Assembly: GCA_028877215.1 (NCBI GenBank)
Contig: JAPPFJ010000014.1
Location: 165,757 to 229,756 of the forward strand
Direction of reading: 5' to 3'
Source of the DNA: Gemmatimonadota bacterium
Lineage (GTDB): Bacteria; Latescibacterota; UBA2968; GCA-2709665
DNA: 64,000 bases
The position numbers were made by a program, and so were the translations under genes. The notes beneath the pieces were generated by a model, which searched no databases, was not told the origin of the DNA, and saw only the letters and a program-made list of their open reading frames with translations. Positions 26,323-35,061 of this stretch are shown piece after piece. Position 1 is the stretch's first letter; every line of letters starts with the position of its first letter.

Positions 26323-27285
26323 CTAACCGCGGACGCAGTTTCTGATGGCTTCGACGATGTCCTCGGTCTGGGGCAGGCAGGCGTCTTCCAGCGAGGCGCT
26401 GTAAGGCATTGGCGTATTCAGGCCGCCGAGGACCCTCGGGGGTTTGCAAAGGTGTTCGAAGCCGCGTTCGGCGACCTGGCGGACGATTTCGGCGCCGACC
26501 CCTCCCCGTGCCGGGGCTTCGTGCACAACGAGGAGCCGGCCTGTTTTCTTGATCGATCGAAGGATGGTCTCCACGTCGAGAGGGACGAGCGTACGGGGAT
26601 CGATCACTTCGACGCTGATCTCCGGATCCACGGATTCGGCCGCCTGAAGGCACTTCTGCAGGGCGTAGGAGACGGCGACAACGGTGACGTCGGCGCCCTC
26701 GCGTTTGACGTCAGCCGTACCCAAAGGAACGACGTGATCGCCTTCGGGCACGTCCTGCTCGATATCGCCCAGCAGCCGGTGCTGGATGAAGACGACCGGG
26801 CCGTCGTCACGGATGCTGGCTTTCATCAGCCCCTTGGCGTCGGCGGCCGTGGCTGGCATGACCACCTTCAATCCCGGAGCGTGCACGAACCAGCTCTCGA
26901 GACTCTGGCTGTGATGACCGGCCTCCCGGGTGCCGGCGCCGCCCGGAGTACGGATCACCATCGGGACATTGACGTTGCCTCCGGACATCAGGTGGATCTT
27001 GGCGGCCTGGTTGACGATGGGATCCATGCAAACGGTGACGAAGTCGCAATACATGATGACGGCGACCGGCCGCAAGCCGGTCATGGCGGCTCCCACCGCC
27101 AGTCCCACAAAGCCCGTTTCGGAAATGGGCGTCTGCCATGTGCGGCGTTCGCGGAACTGGTCCCAGAGTTGCTTGCGCTCGCGGACCGGACCGATATCCT
27201 CGCCGATCGTGAACACGCGTTCGTCGCGGGCGGTTTCTTCCCGGATGGCGTCGCTAATGGCCTGGGCGTACGTAACGTGAGACAT
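26323..27285 (-). CDS. 2-oxoacid dehydrogenase E1 component, beta subunit
   Basis: 320 aa, normal length for acetoin/pyruvate/branched-chain E1-beta. N-terminal transketolase pyrimidine-binding domain with AISDAIREETARDERVFTIGEDIG (about 10-33), a TPP-pocket region NAKIHLMSGG-like and GGAGTREAGHHSQS (loop with H), and a C-terminal domain with IDPRTLVPLD and VHEAPARGGVGAEI (about 227-270). With the alpha subunit it decarboxylates a 2-oxo acid, transferring the acyl group to a lipoyl-E2. ATG overlaps the alpha stop by one base (TAATG), so translation is coupled. No E2 or E3 gene is nearby. Substrate unresolved. Confidence 0.93.
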   Translation of the reverse strand: MSHVTYAQAISDAIREETARDERVFTIGEDIGPVRERKQLWDQFRERRTWQTPISETGFVGLAVGAAMTGLRPVAVIMYCDFVTVCMDPIVNQAAKIHLMSGGNVNVPMVIRTPGGAGTREAGHHSQSLESWFVHAPGLKVVMPATAADAKGLMKASIRDDGPVVFIQHRLLGDIEQDVPEGDHVVPLGTADVKREGADVTVVAVSYALQKCLQAAESVDPEISVEVIDPRTLVPLDVETILRSIKKTGRLLVVHEAPARGGVGAEIVRQVAERGFEHLCKPPRVLGGLNTPMPYSASLEDACLPQTEDIVEAIRNCVRG

Positions 27286-28283
27286 TAGAGGGCGACCCCC
27301 GAGGTTACGGGCATATCCTCGAATTCAGGATAAGGAGATTGCTTGCCGTAGTCTACGGCTTCGCGGGCCGCCGCCCTGGTTTCGGAAATGACGTTTTGTT
27401 TTTCTTCGTCCGTGAGGTATCCGGCGTTGAAGAGCTTGTGTTCGAAAAGGGCAATCGGGTCCTTGCTTTTCCAGGTCTCCAGTTCCTCCGGGTTGTTGTG
27501 TTCGCCCTGGCCTCCGCCCGCATGGCTCACGAAGCGATAGGTCTTGCACTCGATAAGCGTGGGTCCGTTTCCTGTGCGCGCTCTGGTAACGGCCTCCGAT
27601 GCGGCACGGTACACTTCAAGAATGTCCTGGCCATCAACGATACAACCGGGCATGGCGTACGCGGCGGCCTTGGCGGCGACATCCGGAGGCGAGAGCGTTA
27701 TGGAAGCGGGCGTGGTGGCGGCATAGAGGTTGTTTTCGCAGACGTAGACGGCGGGGAGGTCCCAGAGCGCGGCCATGTTCAGGGCTTCGTGGAATGCGCC
27801 TTGATTTGCGGCCCCCTCGCTGAAAAAAGCGACGGCCACCTGCCGCGTGCCCCGATATTTCGCGGAAAAAGCGGCGCCGGTGGCGATGGGGACCTGAGCG
27901 CCCACGATTCCGTTCCCGCCAATCAGTCCGAGTTCTGAACTGAAGATGTGCATGGAACCGCCGCATCCGCCGCTGTACCCGTGTCTCCGCCCCATCAACT
28001 CGGCCATCATCGGCTTGAGGTCCGCGCCCTTGGCGATGGCATGGCCGTGACCCCTGTGCGTGCTGGCCACGAAATCATCCGGTTCGAGGGCGGCGCAGAC
28101 ACCGACCTCGGCGCCTTCCTGGCCGATGGCCAGGTGGGCGGCGCCCGAGATGACCCCTTCGCTTTCGGGATTGTCGCGAAGATAGCTGGTATAGTCGTAG
28201 TGGATCCTTACCTGCTCTTCGAACGAGCGGATGAGGTACATCCGTCGGAGCATCTCGAGGCATTTTTCTCTATCGGGCATCAT
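27285..28283 (-). CDS. 2-oxoacid dehydrogenase E1 component, alpha subunit
   Basis: 332 aa, standard length for E1-alpha of acetoin/pyruvate dehydrogenase complexes. TPP and Mg-binding region: GGNGIVGAQVPIATGAAFS (about 120-138), then VAVAFFSEGAANQGAFHEAL (about 148-167) and CENNLYA (about 182-188). The invariant GDG of the TPP motif is SEG here: Asp that binds Mg2+ is replaced by Glu and the first Gly by Ser. The loop YRFVSHAGGGQGEHNNPEE keeps the expected His. Start ATG at 28283 (GAGGA 10 bases upstream) or 28280; the stop overlaps the beta start. Catalytic role is probable, but the SEG change makes it worth testing. Confidence 0.92.
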   Translation of the reverse strand: MMPDREKCLEMLRRMYLIRSFEEQVRIHYDYTSYLRDNPESEGVISGAAHLAIGQEGAEVGVCAALEPDDFVASTHRGHGHAIAKGADLKPMMAELMGRRHGYSGGCGGSMHIFSSELGLIGGNGIVGAQVPIATGAAFSAKYRGTRQVAVAFFSEGAANQGAFHEALNMAALWDLPAVYVCENNLYAATTPASITLSPPDVAAKAAAYAMPGCIVDGQDILEVYRAASEAVTRARTGNGPTLIECKTYRFVSHAGGGQGEHNNPEELETWKSKDPIALFEHKLFNAGYLTDEEKQNVISETRAAAREAVDYGKQSPYPEFEDMPVTSGVAL

Positions 28284-28352
28284 TGGCCTGTATTCCTCGG
28301 TTCCGGGAGGGTCACGACGTCAAGCGGGTCCCGGTGCCCGTCCGGACGAAGC

Positions 28353-29741
28353 TTACGCGACCCACTCGAGACGGTCTCCATTTTGCCTGCAATGACCCAT
28401 TGCCGAATCGACGGCATCGTGCAGCATGTTGAGAATCCGGTCTGCCTGCGCGAAAGTCATGACAAGAGCGGGCGCCAGGACGAGGAGGTCGCCGTTGTTG
28501 CGCAGGATCATGCCGGCTTTCCTGCAGAAGTCGGCGATAAAGCTCCCGGCCTTTCCTTGAGGATTCAGGGCTTCCCGCGTCTCGCGGTTTCCCACGAGTT
28601 CGACGGCCCAGAGCGTGCCGAGGCCGCGCACGTTTCCCACCAGAGGATATCGGTAGAGTTCGTCCAGTTTTCTCTTGAACCAGACACCCAGATCGGCAGC
28701 GCGCTTTACGAGGTCTTCGTTCTGGATGATTTCGATATGGGCGAGCGCGGCGGCGCAGGCGGCGGCATGGCCTGAGAAGGTGTGGATGTGGCGGAATCCG
28801 GTCCCGGCGCTTCGAATGGTCTCGGCAATCTCTTCGGTCGCAATCGCGGCGCCAATGGGCACATAACCCCCCGAGAAACCCTTGGCGACGGTCATAATGT
28901 CCGGGGTGACGTTCCAGTGTTCACTCGCAAACATCTTACCGGTGCGGCCGAAACCCGTCTGGATTTCATCGAAGATGAGCAGGACGCCATGCCGGTCGCA
29001 GAGGTCGCGCACCCCCTGCAGATATCCATCCGGTGGAAGGGGAAAACCCGTGTTGGAGCCGGGGATGGGATCCATAATGACGGCGGCGACGGACTGAGGG
29101 CCCTCCCATTCCAGAACGGACGCCAGATTCTTGAGGCAGGCCAGCGCACAGGTGTCGGGATCCAGGCCGAGCTCGCAGCGATAACAGTTCGCCGGCATGG
29201 CGTGGGTGAACCCCGGCAGCAGGGGTTCGTAGGGTTCGCGGCTGCCTGCCAGGCCGGTTGCGGAGAGCGCGCCGAGTGTCGCGCCGTGATATGAGCCCCG
29301 TCGGAATATCACCTTGTAGCGGTTCTTCTCGCCTTTGGCCCAGTAATAGCTGCGCGCCAGCTTGATGGCCGCCTCGTTGGCTTCAGAACCGTCGTTGACA
29401 AGGAAGGAAACGGAGAGCCGGCCGGGAGCGATCTCCGCCAGTTTTGCCGCCAGCCTCGCGGCAGGCTCGATCACGTGTTCCTGACCGCCGGGGAAATAGG
29501 CCAGTTTCTCCATCTGTCTCGTGACCGCGTCGATGACTTCGGTACGGCCGTGCCCGCACAGGGTCGTGAGCAGCGAGGCGAAGGTGTCCAGGTATTCATT
29601 GCCCTCGGTGTCGTAGATGTACAGGCCGTCGCCGTGCGTAATCGTCATCGGGGGTTTATCGGGCTGCTCACCGTGGAAGTAGCTTTGCCATAGGTGACGC
29701 GATGCGGCCACGACGTCTTCGGTATTGAGCGGGTTTTTCAT
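28353..29741 (-). CDS. Class III (omega) PLP aminotransferase
   Basis: 462 aa. Class III signature: LLIFDEIQTGFGRTGKMF (about 254-271) and the PLP lysine in DIMTVAKGFSGGYVPIGA (about 281-298). A conserved EANEAAIKLAR (about 127) and HTFSGHAAACAAALA (about 324) are typical of the beta-alanine/GABA/taurine-type subfamily. It transfers an amino group from an omega-amino acid or amine to a 2-oxo acid. It precedes the E1 alpha/beta pair by 69 bp on the same strand, so its oxo product could feed that dehydrogenase (inference). Start ATG at 29741 with only a weak binding site. Confidence 0.93.
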   Translation of the reverse strand: MKNPLNTEDVVAASRHLWQSYFHGEQPDKPPMTITHGDGLYIYDTEGNEYLDTFASLLTTLCGHGRTEVIDAVTRQMEKLAYFPGGQEHVIEPAARLAAKLAEIAPGRLSVSFLVNDGSEANEAAIKLARSYYWAKGEKNRYKVIFRRGSYHGATLGALSATGLAGSREPYEPLLPGFTHAMPANCYRCELGLDPDTCALACLKNLASVLEWEGPQSVAAVIMDPIPGSNTGFPLPPDGYLQGVRDLCDRHGVLLIFDEIQTGFGRTGKMFASEHWNVTPDIMTVAKGFSGGYVPIGAAIATEEIAETIRSAGTGFRHIHTFSGHAAACAAALAHIEIIQNEDLVKRAADLGVWFKRKLDELYRYPLVGNVRGLGTLWAVELVGNRETREALNPQGKAGSFIADFCRKAGMILRNNGDLLVLAPALVMTFAQADRILNMLHDAVDSAMGHCRQNGDRLEWVA

Positions 29742-29775
29742 GCCGTCTTCCGGTTATCTCAGGAAAAGCGGATTG

Positions 29776-30840
29776 CTATTCAATGTCCACTTCCCGGCCC
29801 TTTTCAGCCGACAGGTAAATCGCATCCATCATCTTCTGCACCATCAGCCCATGTTCGGCTGGTGCGAGCGTGGGCTTGTTATAAAGCACGTGGTCGACGA
29901 AATTGCGCAGTTTGGCGCCGAAGGTGGATTCGAATCCCGATTTGGGCAGCCAACCCGGTTCGGTGTTCACCATATATCCGTTGTCATCACGTGCGATTGA
30001 GAGTGGATCCCAGGTGGCGCCGCCCCTGTCGCCCATGAGCTGAAAGTTCCAGACGTCGGACTGGATGTGTGCGGCAAAGCTGGATTCTACGTGAATGACG
30101 GCGCCGTCTTCAAAGCGGACCTGGCCCACCGCCAGGTCTTCGACGGTGTACGTCTCGTGATCCCAATCGGGCCACCGGCAGACCGTTTCGGACTTCCTGT
30201 CGCCGACGTACGTAAAGACGTTTCCACTGGCTGCGACGGGTTTGGGTGCGCCCATGATGTAGTGGACGGCCTCCAGCACGTGTACACCGATGTCGACGAG
30301 CGGACCTCCGCCCTGGAGTTCCTTCCTGCCGAAAACCCCCCAGTTCGGAATTCCCCGCCTGCGCAGCGCCTGCACACGGCCGAACAGGATCCTCCCCAGC
30401 CGGCCGCTGTCAACGGCTTTCCTGATGAATTGGGCTTTCGGGTCGAAGCGATGCTGAAAGCCGATAACCAGCTTGCGCCCATGGTTTCCGGCAGCGTCGA
30501 GCATGGCTTTCCCTTCGCTGGCATTCATGGCCAGAGGTTTCTCGACGATGACGTGGGCGCCCGCCGAAAGCGCGGCAATGGCGGCGGGCGCGTGCAGGCC
30601 GTTCGGCGTGCAGACGCTGACGGCATCGGGCCTGACCTCGCTGAGCATGGTCTCGTAGTCCGCAAAGCAATCGTCAATGTCGTATTCTTTCGAGCGTCTC
30701 TCAAGAGCCGCCTCCGATATATCCGCCATGGCGACCATTTCGACGTCGTCCATATCCTGGAAACAACGCATCTGGGTGCCGGCGATGCCCCCCGCGCCGA
30801 TGAATGCGATTCGTAGTTTTCTACATTCGGATGTGGCCAT
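29776..30840 (-). CDS. Gfo/Idh/MocA-family NAD(P)-dependent oxidoreductase
   Basis: 354 aa. N-terminal Rossmann dinucleotide motif IAFIGAGGIAGTQM (about 10-23), VEKPLAMN (about 98-105, the family K in EKP), and the C-terminal beta-sheet domain with GGPLVDIGVHVLE (about 185-197). The family reduces or oxidises sugars, inositols and related polyols. It follows the aminotransferase gene's upstream region on the same strand with a 34-bp gap. A second homologue lies at 34021, a third at 44158. Substrate cannot be deduced. Start lacks a good binding site. Confidence 0.93.
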   Translation of the reverse strand: MATSECRKLRIAFIGAGGIAGTQMRCFQDMDDVEMVAMADISEAALERRSKEYDIDDCFADYETMLSEVRPDAVSVCTPNGLHAPAAIAALSAGAHVIVEKPLAMNASEGKAMLDAAGNHGRKLVIGFQHRFDPKAQFIRKAVDSGRLGRILFGRVQALRRRGIPNWGVFGRKELQGGGPLVDIGVHVLEAVHYIMGAPKPVAASGNVFTYVGDRKSETVCRWPDWDHETYTVEDLAVGQVRFEDGAVIHVESSFAAHIQSDVWNFQLMGDRGGATWDPLSIARDDNGYMVNTEPGWLPKSGFESTFGAKLRNFVDHVLYNKPTLAPAEHGLMVQKMMDAIYLSAEKGREVDIE

Positions 30841-31006
30841 TCGCTATACCAGGCTGAAGTGGGTTATCCTGTTGAGAGACCGTGGGTGTGGTTCGGGAAG
30901 CCGGATGCCCTACGATATCTCCTCATCATTCGACATGCAATACGAAAAGCCCCGCCCGTGCGGACGACGACCGGGAAACGCCGGCAATGTCGACTTCTGA
31001 TACGGG

Positions 31007-33043
31007 TCAGAATATCGTGGCGGACCTGAGCACCGCGCCGGTCGCGAAGTAAATCTCGTTGCCCAGAATCGGGCCGGCGATCCGGATCCCGTCGTCCACG
31101 CGAAGAACTTCCTCAATCTGACGGGTTGACGGTTCCAGACTGTAAATCAGGGTCGTGGTGAAGCCGTATATCCTGCCATCCGGACCGTTTTGCAGGCCGA
31201 GGTCAAGGGGGCGGCCTGCGGGCAGTGGAAGTCGGTGGGTAAAGGTGCGGGTGTCGGGATCGAACACAAAGAGCTCTTCGAGACCGCGGCCCCGAACCGT
31301 GCCATAAAGCAGGCCGTCGGGGCCCGTGAGCAGCGCATTGAAGACCGATGCGGGCGCGCCTGGACGATGGATCGTCCCCTCCCAGGCCTTTTCTTCGGCG
31401 TGGTAGTCCCAGAGAAAGAGGGTGGCTACGCTGACTTTGGGGTCCGTCCCGCTGCCGCCGCGGATCGTCGTGCCCACGGCGATGAGCTTCTGCGATTCGA
31501 GGTGGGCGAGGGTATAACAACTCGCATCTCCCACGATGCGTTTGTAGGACTTCCTTTCACCCGTCGTGGGATCGTAATAGGCGAGGGGACCGCCCCACCG
31601 GCCGTAGTCCGGTACGGACGCGACCCAGACCCTGCCCATTGGACCGGCGAGCGTTGAACGCGGCCGGTAGGAGATGTCGTCCAGCCGGCCCAGGTCGCGG
31701 GGATTGTCATCTGGTCCCGTGCCATACTGGTAGGGAAGGGCAGGGTCGTACACCGAAATGCGAGCCGCCGGATAGGAGGAGATGTAGAGCTTCCCATTCA
31801 GGTTTGCCATTGAATAAGCTTCGCCGGCGGAACGGGAACACTTGCCCAGATCGACCAGTTCAGTGGAAACGGGGTTGAACCTGAAAAGGTGTAGTGGCAG
31901 GATGCTGGATCCGTAGATGAGACCGTCCGGTCCGGTGTGAACGTAGAAAATGTCAGTGCCGCTGGCCTTGTATTCGAGTTCGAACGTTCGGACGCTGCCG
32001 AAGGGACGGCGGATGCTGAGTGTGCGATAGATCTGTTCCGTCCCGTCGGAAAAAGCGAAGGTGCTGCCGTCGGGAAGCGCAGGACGCGGCATTCTGCCCG
32101 GCAGCGTCGCAACGGCGATGCCTTCGTTCCCGGAAATCAGGAAGTTGCCGTGGTCCGACGTGATGACGTAGAGGTTGCCGTCCTGTCTTCTCTGCAGATT
32201 CAGCGTGCCCTGTCCTTTGAACGTAATCGGACCGGCGAGAAAGCTTCCCCTTGTGGCGGGATCGAAGACGACGACGTGAGGCCGCGTCTGTCTGATGAGG
32301 CACGCGATCTTTCCGTCAGGAGCGACCAGGGGATAGTTGTACTTGTCCACGTTTGACATGCGGCCGTAGCGCGTGAACTCACCGGTTTTGGGGTCGTAGA
32401 CCGTCAGGTCGGCCCCCGGGTAGCTGCCGATCCAGATGCGGCCATCCTGATCTTCGTCCATTCGGCACGGGAACGTTGCGGCGCCCGGATTGATGGCGCC
32501 GAGGTCCAGAAGGGCGTTCAGACGGGGATCGAAGCAGAGGAGATGGCCGGCGTACGCGGACCCGATGTAGAGCCGGCCGGTACGGCTCATCAGGGTAGCG
32601 GTCGGGTAGTTGGACCGCGGAACCTGGGAGACAAACTGTTTGAACGCCCCGGTTTCCGGGTCGACCTGCAGGACGAACAGGTTGTCGGCCTGCTGCCCCA
32701 TGGTGACGTACACGCGCGGACGGTTTTCACTGTCCGTGCCCGGATGAAGGCGGACCCAGTTTACGGAACGTACCGGGATCCCGATATCCCGGACATGAGG
32801 AATCGGCGCGCCGGCCCGGCCGAACGACCGGGCGAAGAGCAGGAAGTCCCCGAAGCCGACAGTGCCGTCCCGGTCCAGGTCGTAAAGGGCCTGTCCGGAG
32901 CCGAAGGCCTTTGCAAACAGGATGAAATCCTGGAAGTCGACGGCATTGTCGCCGTTGAAGTCGGCTTCCGGCGTCGCGTCGCTGCAAAGCGTCGTGGCCG
33001 TACAGAGGAGAACGACCACAATCAGGATGGTTCGAGCGATCAT
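31007..33043 (-). CDS. Secreted beta-propeller-like protein with N-terminal EF-hand/dockerin-like repeats
   Basis: 678 aa. Start ATG 33043 overlaps the amidase stop (ATGA), so it is coupled; longer frames are shadows of that gene. Signal peptide about 1-20. Two calcium-loop repeats follow: DFNGDNAVDFQDFILFAKAF and YDLDRDGTVGFGDFLLFARS (about 27-75), the spacing of dockerin type I/EF-hand pairs. The rest is repetitive in a way typical of a propeller: many blades end in GPDGLLYG, FDP, GRLYI (e.g. TGPDGLIYGSS, GPDGRIYGFT), i.e. an SMP-30/NHL-like or lactonase-like pattern. Surface or periplasmic sugar or lactone binding is plausible; no catalytic site identified. Confidence 0.8.
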   Translation of the reverse strand: MIARTILIVVVLLCTATTLCSDATPEADFNGDNAVDFQDFILFAKAFGSGQALYDLDRDGTVGFGDFLLFARSFGRAGAPIPHVRDIGIPVRSVNWVRLHPGTDSENRPRVYVTMGQQADNLFVLQVDPETGAFKQFVSQVPRSNYPTATLMSRTGRLYIGSAYAGHLLCFDPRLNALLDLGAINPGAATFPCRMDEDQDGRIWIGSYPGADLTVYDPKTGEFTRYGRMSNVDKYNYPLVAPDGKIACLIRQTRPHVVVFDPATRGSFLAGPITFKGQGTLNLQRRQDGNLYVITSDHGNFLISGNEGIAVATLPGRMPRPALPDGSTFAFSDGTEQIYRTLSIRRPFGSVRTFELEYKASGTDIFYVHTGPDGLIYGSSILPLHLFRFNPVSTELVDLGKCSRSAGEAYSMANLNGKLYISSYPAARISVYDPALPYQYGTGPDDNPRDLGRLDDISYRPRSTLAGPMGRVWVASVPDYGRWGGPLAYYDPTTGERKSYKRIVGDASCYTLAHLESQKLIAVGTTIRGGSGTDPKVSVATLFLWDYHAEEKAWEGTIHRPGAPASVFNALLTGPDGLLYGTVRGRGLEELFVFDPDTRTFTHRLPLPAGRPLDLGLQNGPDGRIYGFTTTLIYSLEPSTRQIEEVLRVDDGIRIAGPILGNEIYFATGAVLRSATIF

Positions 33044-33924
33044 TGCGTGGCTCTGGTCGGGGACTTGCCCGCTTCGAGCGCGGCGGCATACTCTTCCGTC
33101 TTCACCGTGTCGGCGAACAGCAGGCTTGCGCTTTGTTCCAGCGCACCTGCGGCCGGGCTGTCTTCTCCAAGGCGAAACATGGCACGCGTTGCCTTCCGGA
33201 CGTCGATGTCGCGCACCAGCAGTTCCTCCTGCCTCAGTTCCGTCTGCCCGTGTATACGGCCGTCGGGGGCGACAATCAGGCTGCGGCTGTTCTGGTGCGG
33301 GAGACAGGCGTTGCAGGAAGCGAACCAGACGGTGTTCTCGGCGGCGCGAGTGACGATCATGGCATGGTGGATGGGGATCTTCCAGTCGTTCGGACGGGTC
33401 GTGTTGTTCTGCGGATGGAAGACGACCTGTGCGCCGCGGCGTACGCATTCGGCCGTCGTTTCAGCAAAGCGCAGCGCCTCGAAGCAGATGACCACGCCGA
33501 TACGCACGCCGGCAAGATCGAACGTATGCTGTGCGTTTCCGCGCTCGTAGGCCATGGCGTCCAGCGGCGTCAGCAGCGTCTTGTGGTGCATACCCAGGAA
33601 GTTCCCCAGCTCATCGATTACGAGCGCGGTGTTGTAAGGCCTTCCGCCGTCGGACTCGGTTTCAGTACCCAGGATACAGGCGATGCCGTGCTTCGCGCAC
33701 CGTGCCGCGACCTCGCCGTGGACCTCATCGAGCCAGCCGGCGGGCACCGGCGCGTCGGCAGAAGCGATGTCCACCCGGTACCCGATTGTCTGGGTCTCGG
33801 GAAAGCACAGGATCTGCACGTTCCGGGAAGCCGCGCGGTCGATGGCATCGAGAATGGCACGGCGGTTGTCTTCCCGATCCGAGGTTTGCCTTGTCTGCGC
33901 GAGGGCGATGCGTAACAGGGTCAT
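33040..33924 (-). CDS. Nitrilase-superfamily carbon-nitrogen hydrolase
   Basis: 294 aa. The E-K-C catalytic triad is readable: E in ILCFPETQTIGY (about 39-50), K in GMHHKTLLTP (about 115-124) and C in IGVVICFEALRFAE (about 146-159). The enzyme hydrolyses amides or carbamoyl groups (N-carbamoyl-amine, amide or nitrile substrates). Its gene overlaps the propeller gene by four bases, so both belong to one transcription unit. In the context of an aminotransferase and E1 subunits it could release an amine or acid from an amide-type substrate; that is inference. No clear binding site before the ATG at 33924. Confidence 0.92.
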   Translation of the reverse strand: MTLLRIALAQTRQTSDREDNRRAILDAIDRAASRNVQILCFPETQTIGYRVDIASADAPVPAGWLDEVHGEVAARCAKHGIACILGTETESDGGRPYNTALVIDELGNFLGMHHKTLLTPLDAMAYERGNAQHTFDLAGVRIGVVICFEALRFAETTAECVRRGAQVVFHPQNNTTRPNDWKIPIHHAMIVTRAAENTVWFASCNACLPHQNSRSLIVAPDGRIHGQTELRQEELLVRDIDVRKATRAMFRLGEDSPAAGALEQSASLLFADTVKTEEYAAALEAGKSPTRATQ

Positions 33925-34020
33925 ACAAATCTCTTGTTGCTCAAGGAGTTCTTGAAATCAGTCGATTCCTTCGAATCTCGCCGGTCTCATCGTATCCAGA
34001 GGAGATTCCCGCAGCAATTT

Positions 34021-35028
34021 TCACGCGGGTTGATACAGCCCGCCGCCGTTGAGCGCGAGTTCGGCGATCCGGGTGGCGCGCAGGCCGTCTTCACCGGTAA
34101 CGAGCGGGTCCGTTCCACTTTGAACACATTCGGCAAAATGCAGCATTTCGTCCCGGAACATATTCTTCTTATCAAACGGGATGACTTCCTCTTCTCCGTC
34201 AGCCAGGGAAAGGAGGTAGGCCCCCTGGGTGTCCGCGTCGTACTTGCCTTCGACCTTATTCGGATCGTAGTTCCCGGGAAACATAAGTACGCCGTTGGGA
34301 CCGATAATGTCGGTGCCTCCTCCGGGTCGGACGCCGGACGGCAGTCCCCACGTCCATGAACACATGATGGCGTCGCCCCGTTCGAAGCGTACGAGGACGG
34401 TGCCCGTATCCCAGGCCGTGGACGTGTGGTGGATTTTCATCGGCATCGACTTGACTTCCACGGGTTCACCGAAACAGTGGACCGCGAAGTCGTAGTTGTG
34501 GACCATGCCGTCGATCATCGGCCCGCCGCCCTGATAGCGGTCCATGAAGAACGGGCTGCCCGGGGGCGGGCCTCCGGAGATCTGCCGCCAGAGAACAGGG
34601 CTGCCGAGACGGCCGGATTCGACGACCTTTTTGACCGTACCCCAGTCGTTGTCGAAGCGACGCACGAAACCGATCTGGAGTCTGACGTTATTTCTGCGGC
34701 ACGCCTGGATCATGCGGTAACAGTCGTACGAATTCATTGCCATGGGTTTCTGGCAGAAGATATCCCTGCCGGCCTCCGCGGACGCAATCGCCATCTCTGG
34801 ATGGAGAAAGGTGGGCGTGCAGATCATGACGGCTTCGACGTCGGCTTCGTCAAGCAGAACGCGATAATCGGCGTACCCCTGCCGCATGTCGAATCTCTCC
34901 CTGAAATGGTCGAGCTGCGCCGGACGGACGTCCGCGCCCGCGACCACCTGAACGCAATTGTCGTCCCACACGGAACTCAGCTGATGGGTAGCAATGCCCG
35001 CGCATCCGAAGACACCGAGTTTTACCAT
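34021..35028 (-). CDS. Gfo/Idh/MocA-family NAD(P)-dependent oxidoreductase
   Basis: 335 aa. Starts MVKLGVFGCAGIATHQL with a Rossmann motif (GCAGIA), catalytic-region FCQKPMAMN (about 92-100, K in QKP/EKP) and C-terminal half with GGGPMIDGMVHNYD (about 171-184). Family enzymes act on sugar or inositol derivatives with NAD(P). AAGGG upstream of the ATG at 35028. Divergent from the copy at 29776 (different substrate-loop residues), so the two probably act on different substrates in the same cluster. Downstream of the alpha/beta hydrolase by 33 bp on the same strand. Confidence 0.93.
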   Translation of the reverse strand: MVKLGVFGCAGIATHQLSSVWDDNCVQVVAGADVRPAQLDHFRERFDMRQGYADYRVLLDEADVEAVMICTPTFLHPEMAIASAEAGRDIFCQKPMAMNSYDCYRMIQACRRNNVRLQIGFVRRFDNDWGTVKKVVESGRLGSPVLWRQISGGPPPGSPFFMDRYQGGGPMIDGMVHNYDFAVHCFGEPVEVKSMPMKIHHTSTAWDTGTVLVRFERGDAIMCSWTWGLPSGVRPGGGTDIIGPNGVLMFPGNYDPNKVEGKYDADTQGAYLLSLADGEEEVIPFDKKNMFRDEMLHFAECVQSGTDPLVTGEDGLRATRIAELALNGGGLYQPA

Positions 35029-35061
35029 GTTAAATCCCTTCCCGTAATGTATTTTGTTATC

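Noticed and set aside
31007-33448. 813-codon version of the propeller protein
   Set aside because: The extra N-terminus is antisense-like Arg-rich shadow of the amidase gene; a signal peptide begins at 33043.
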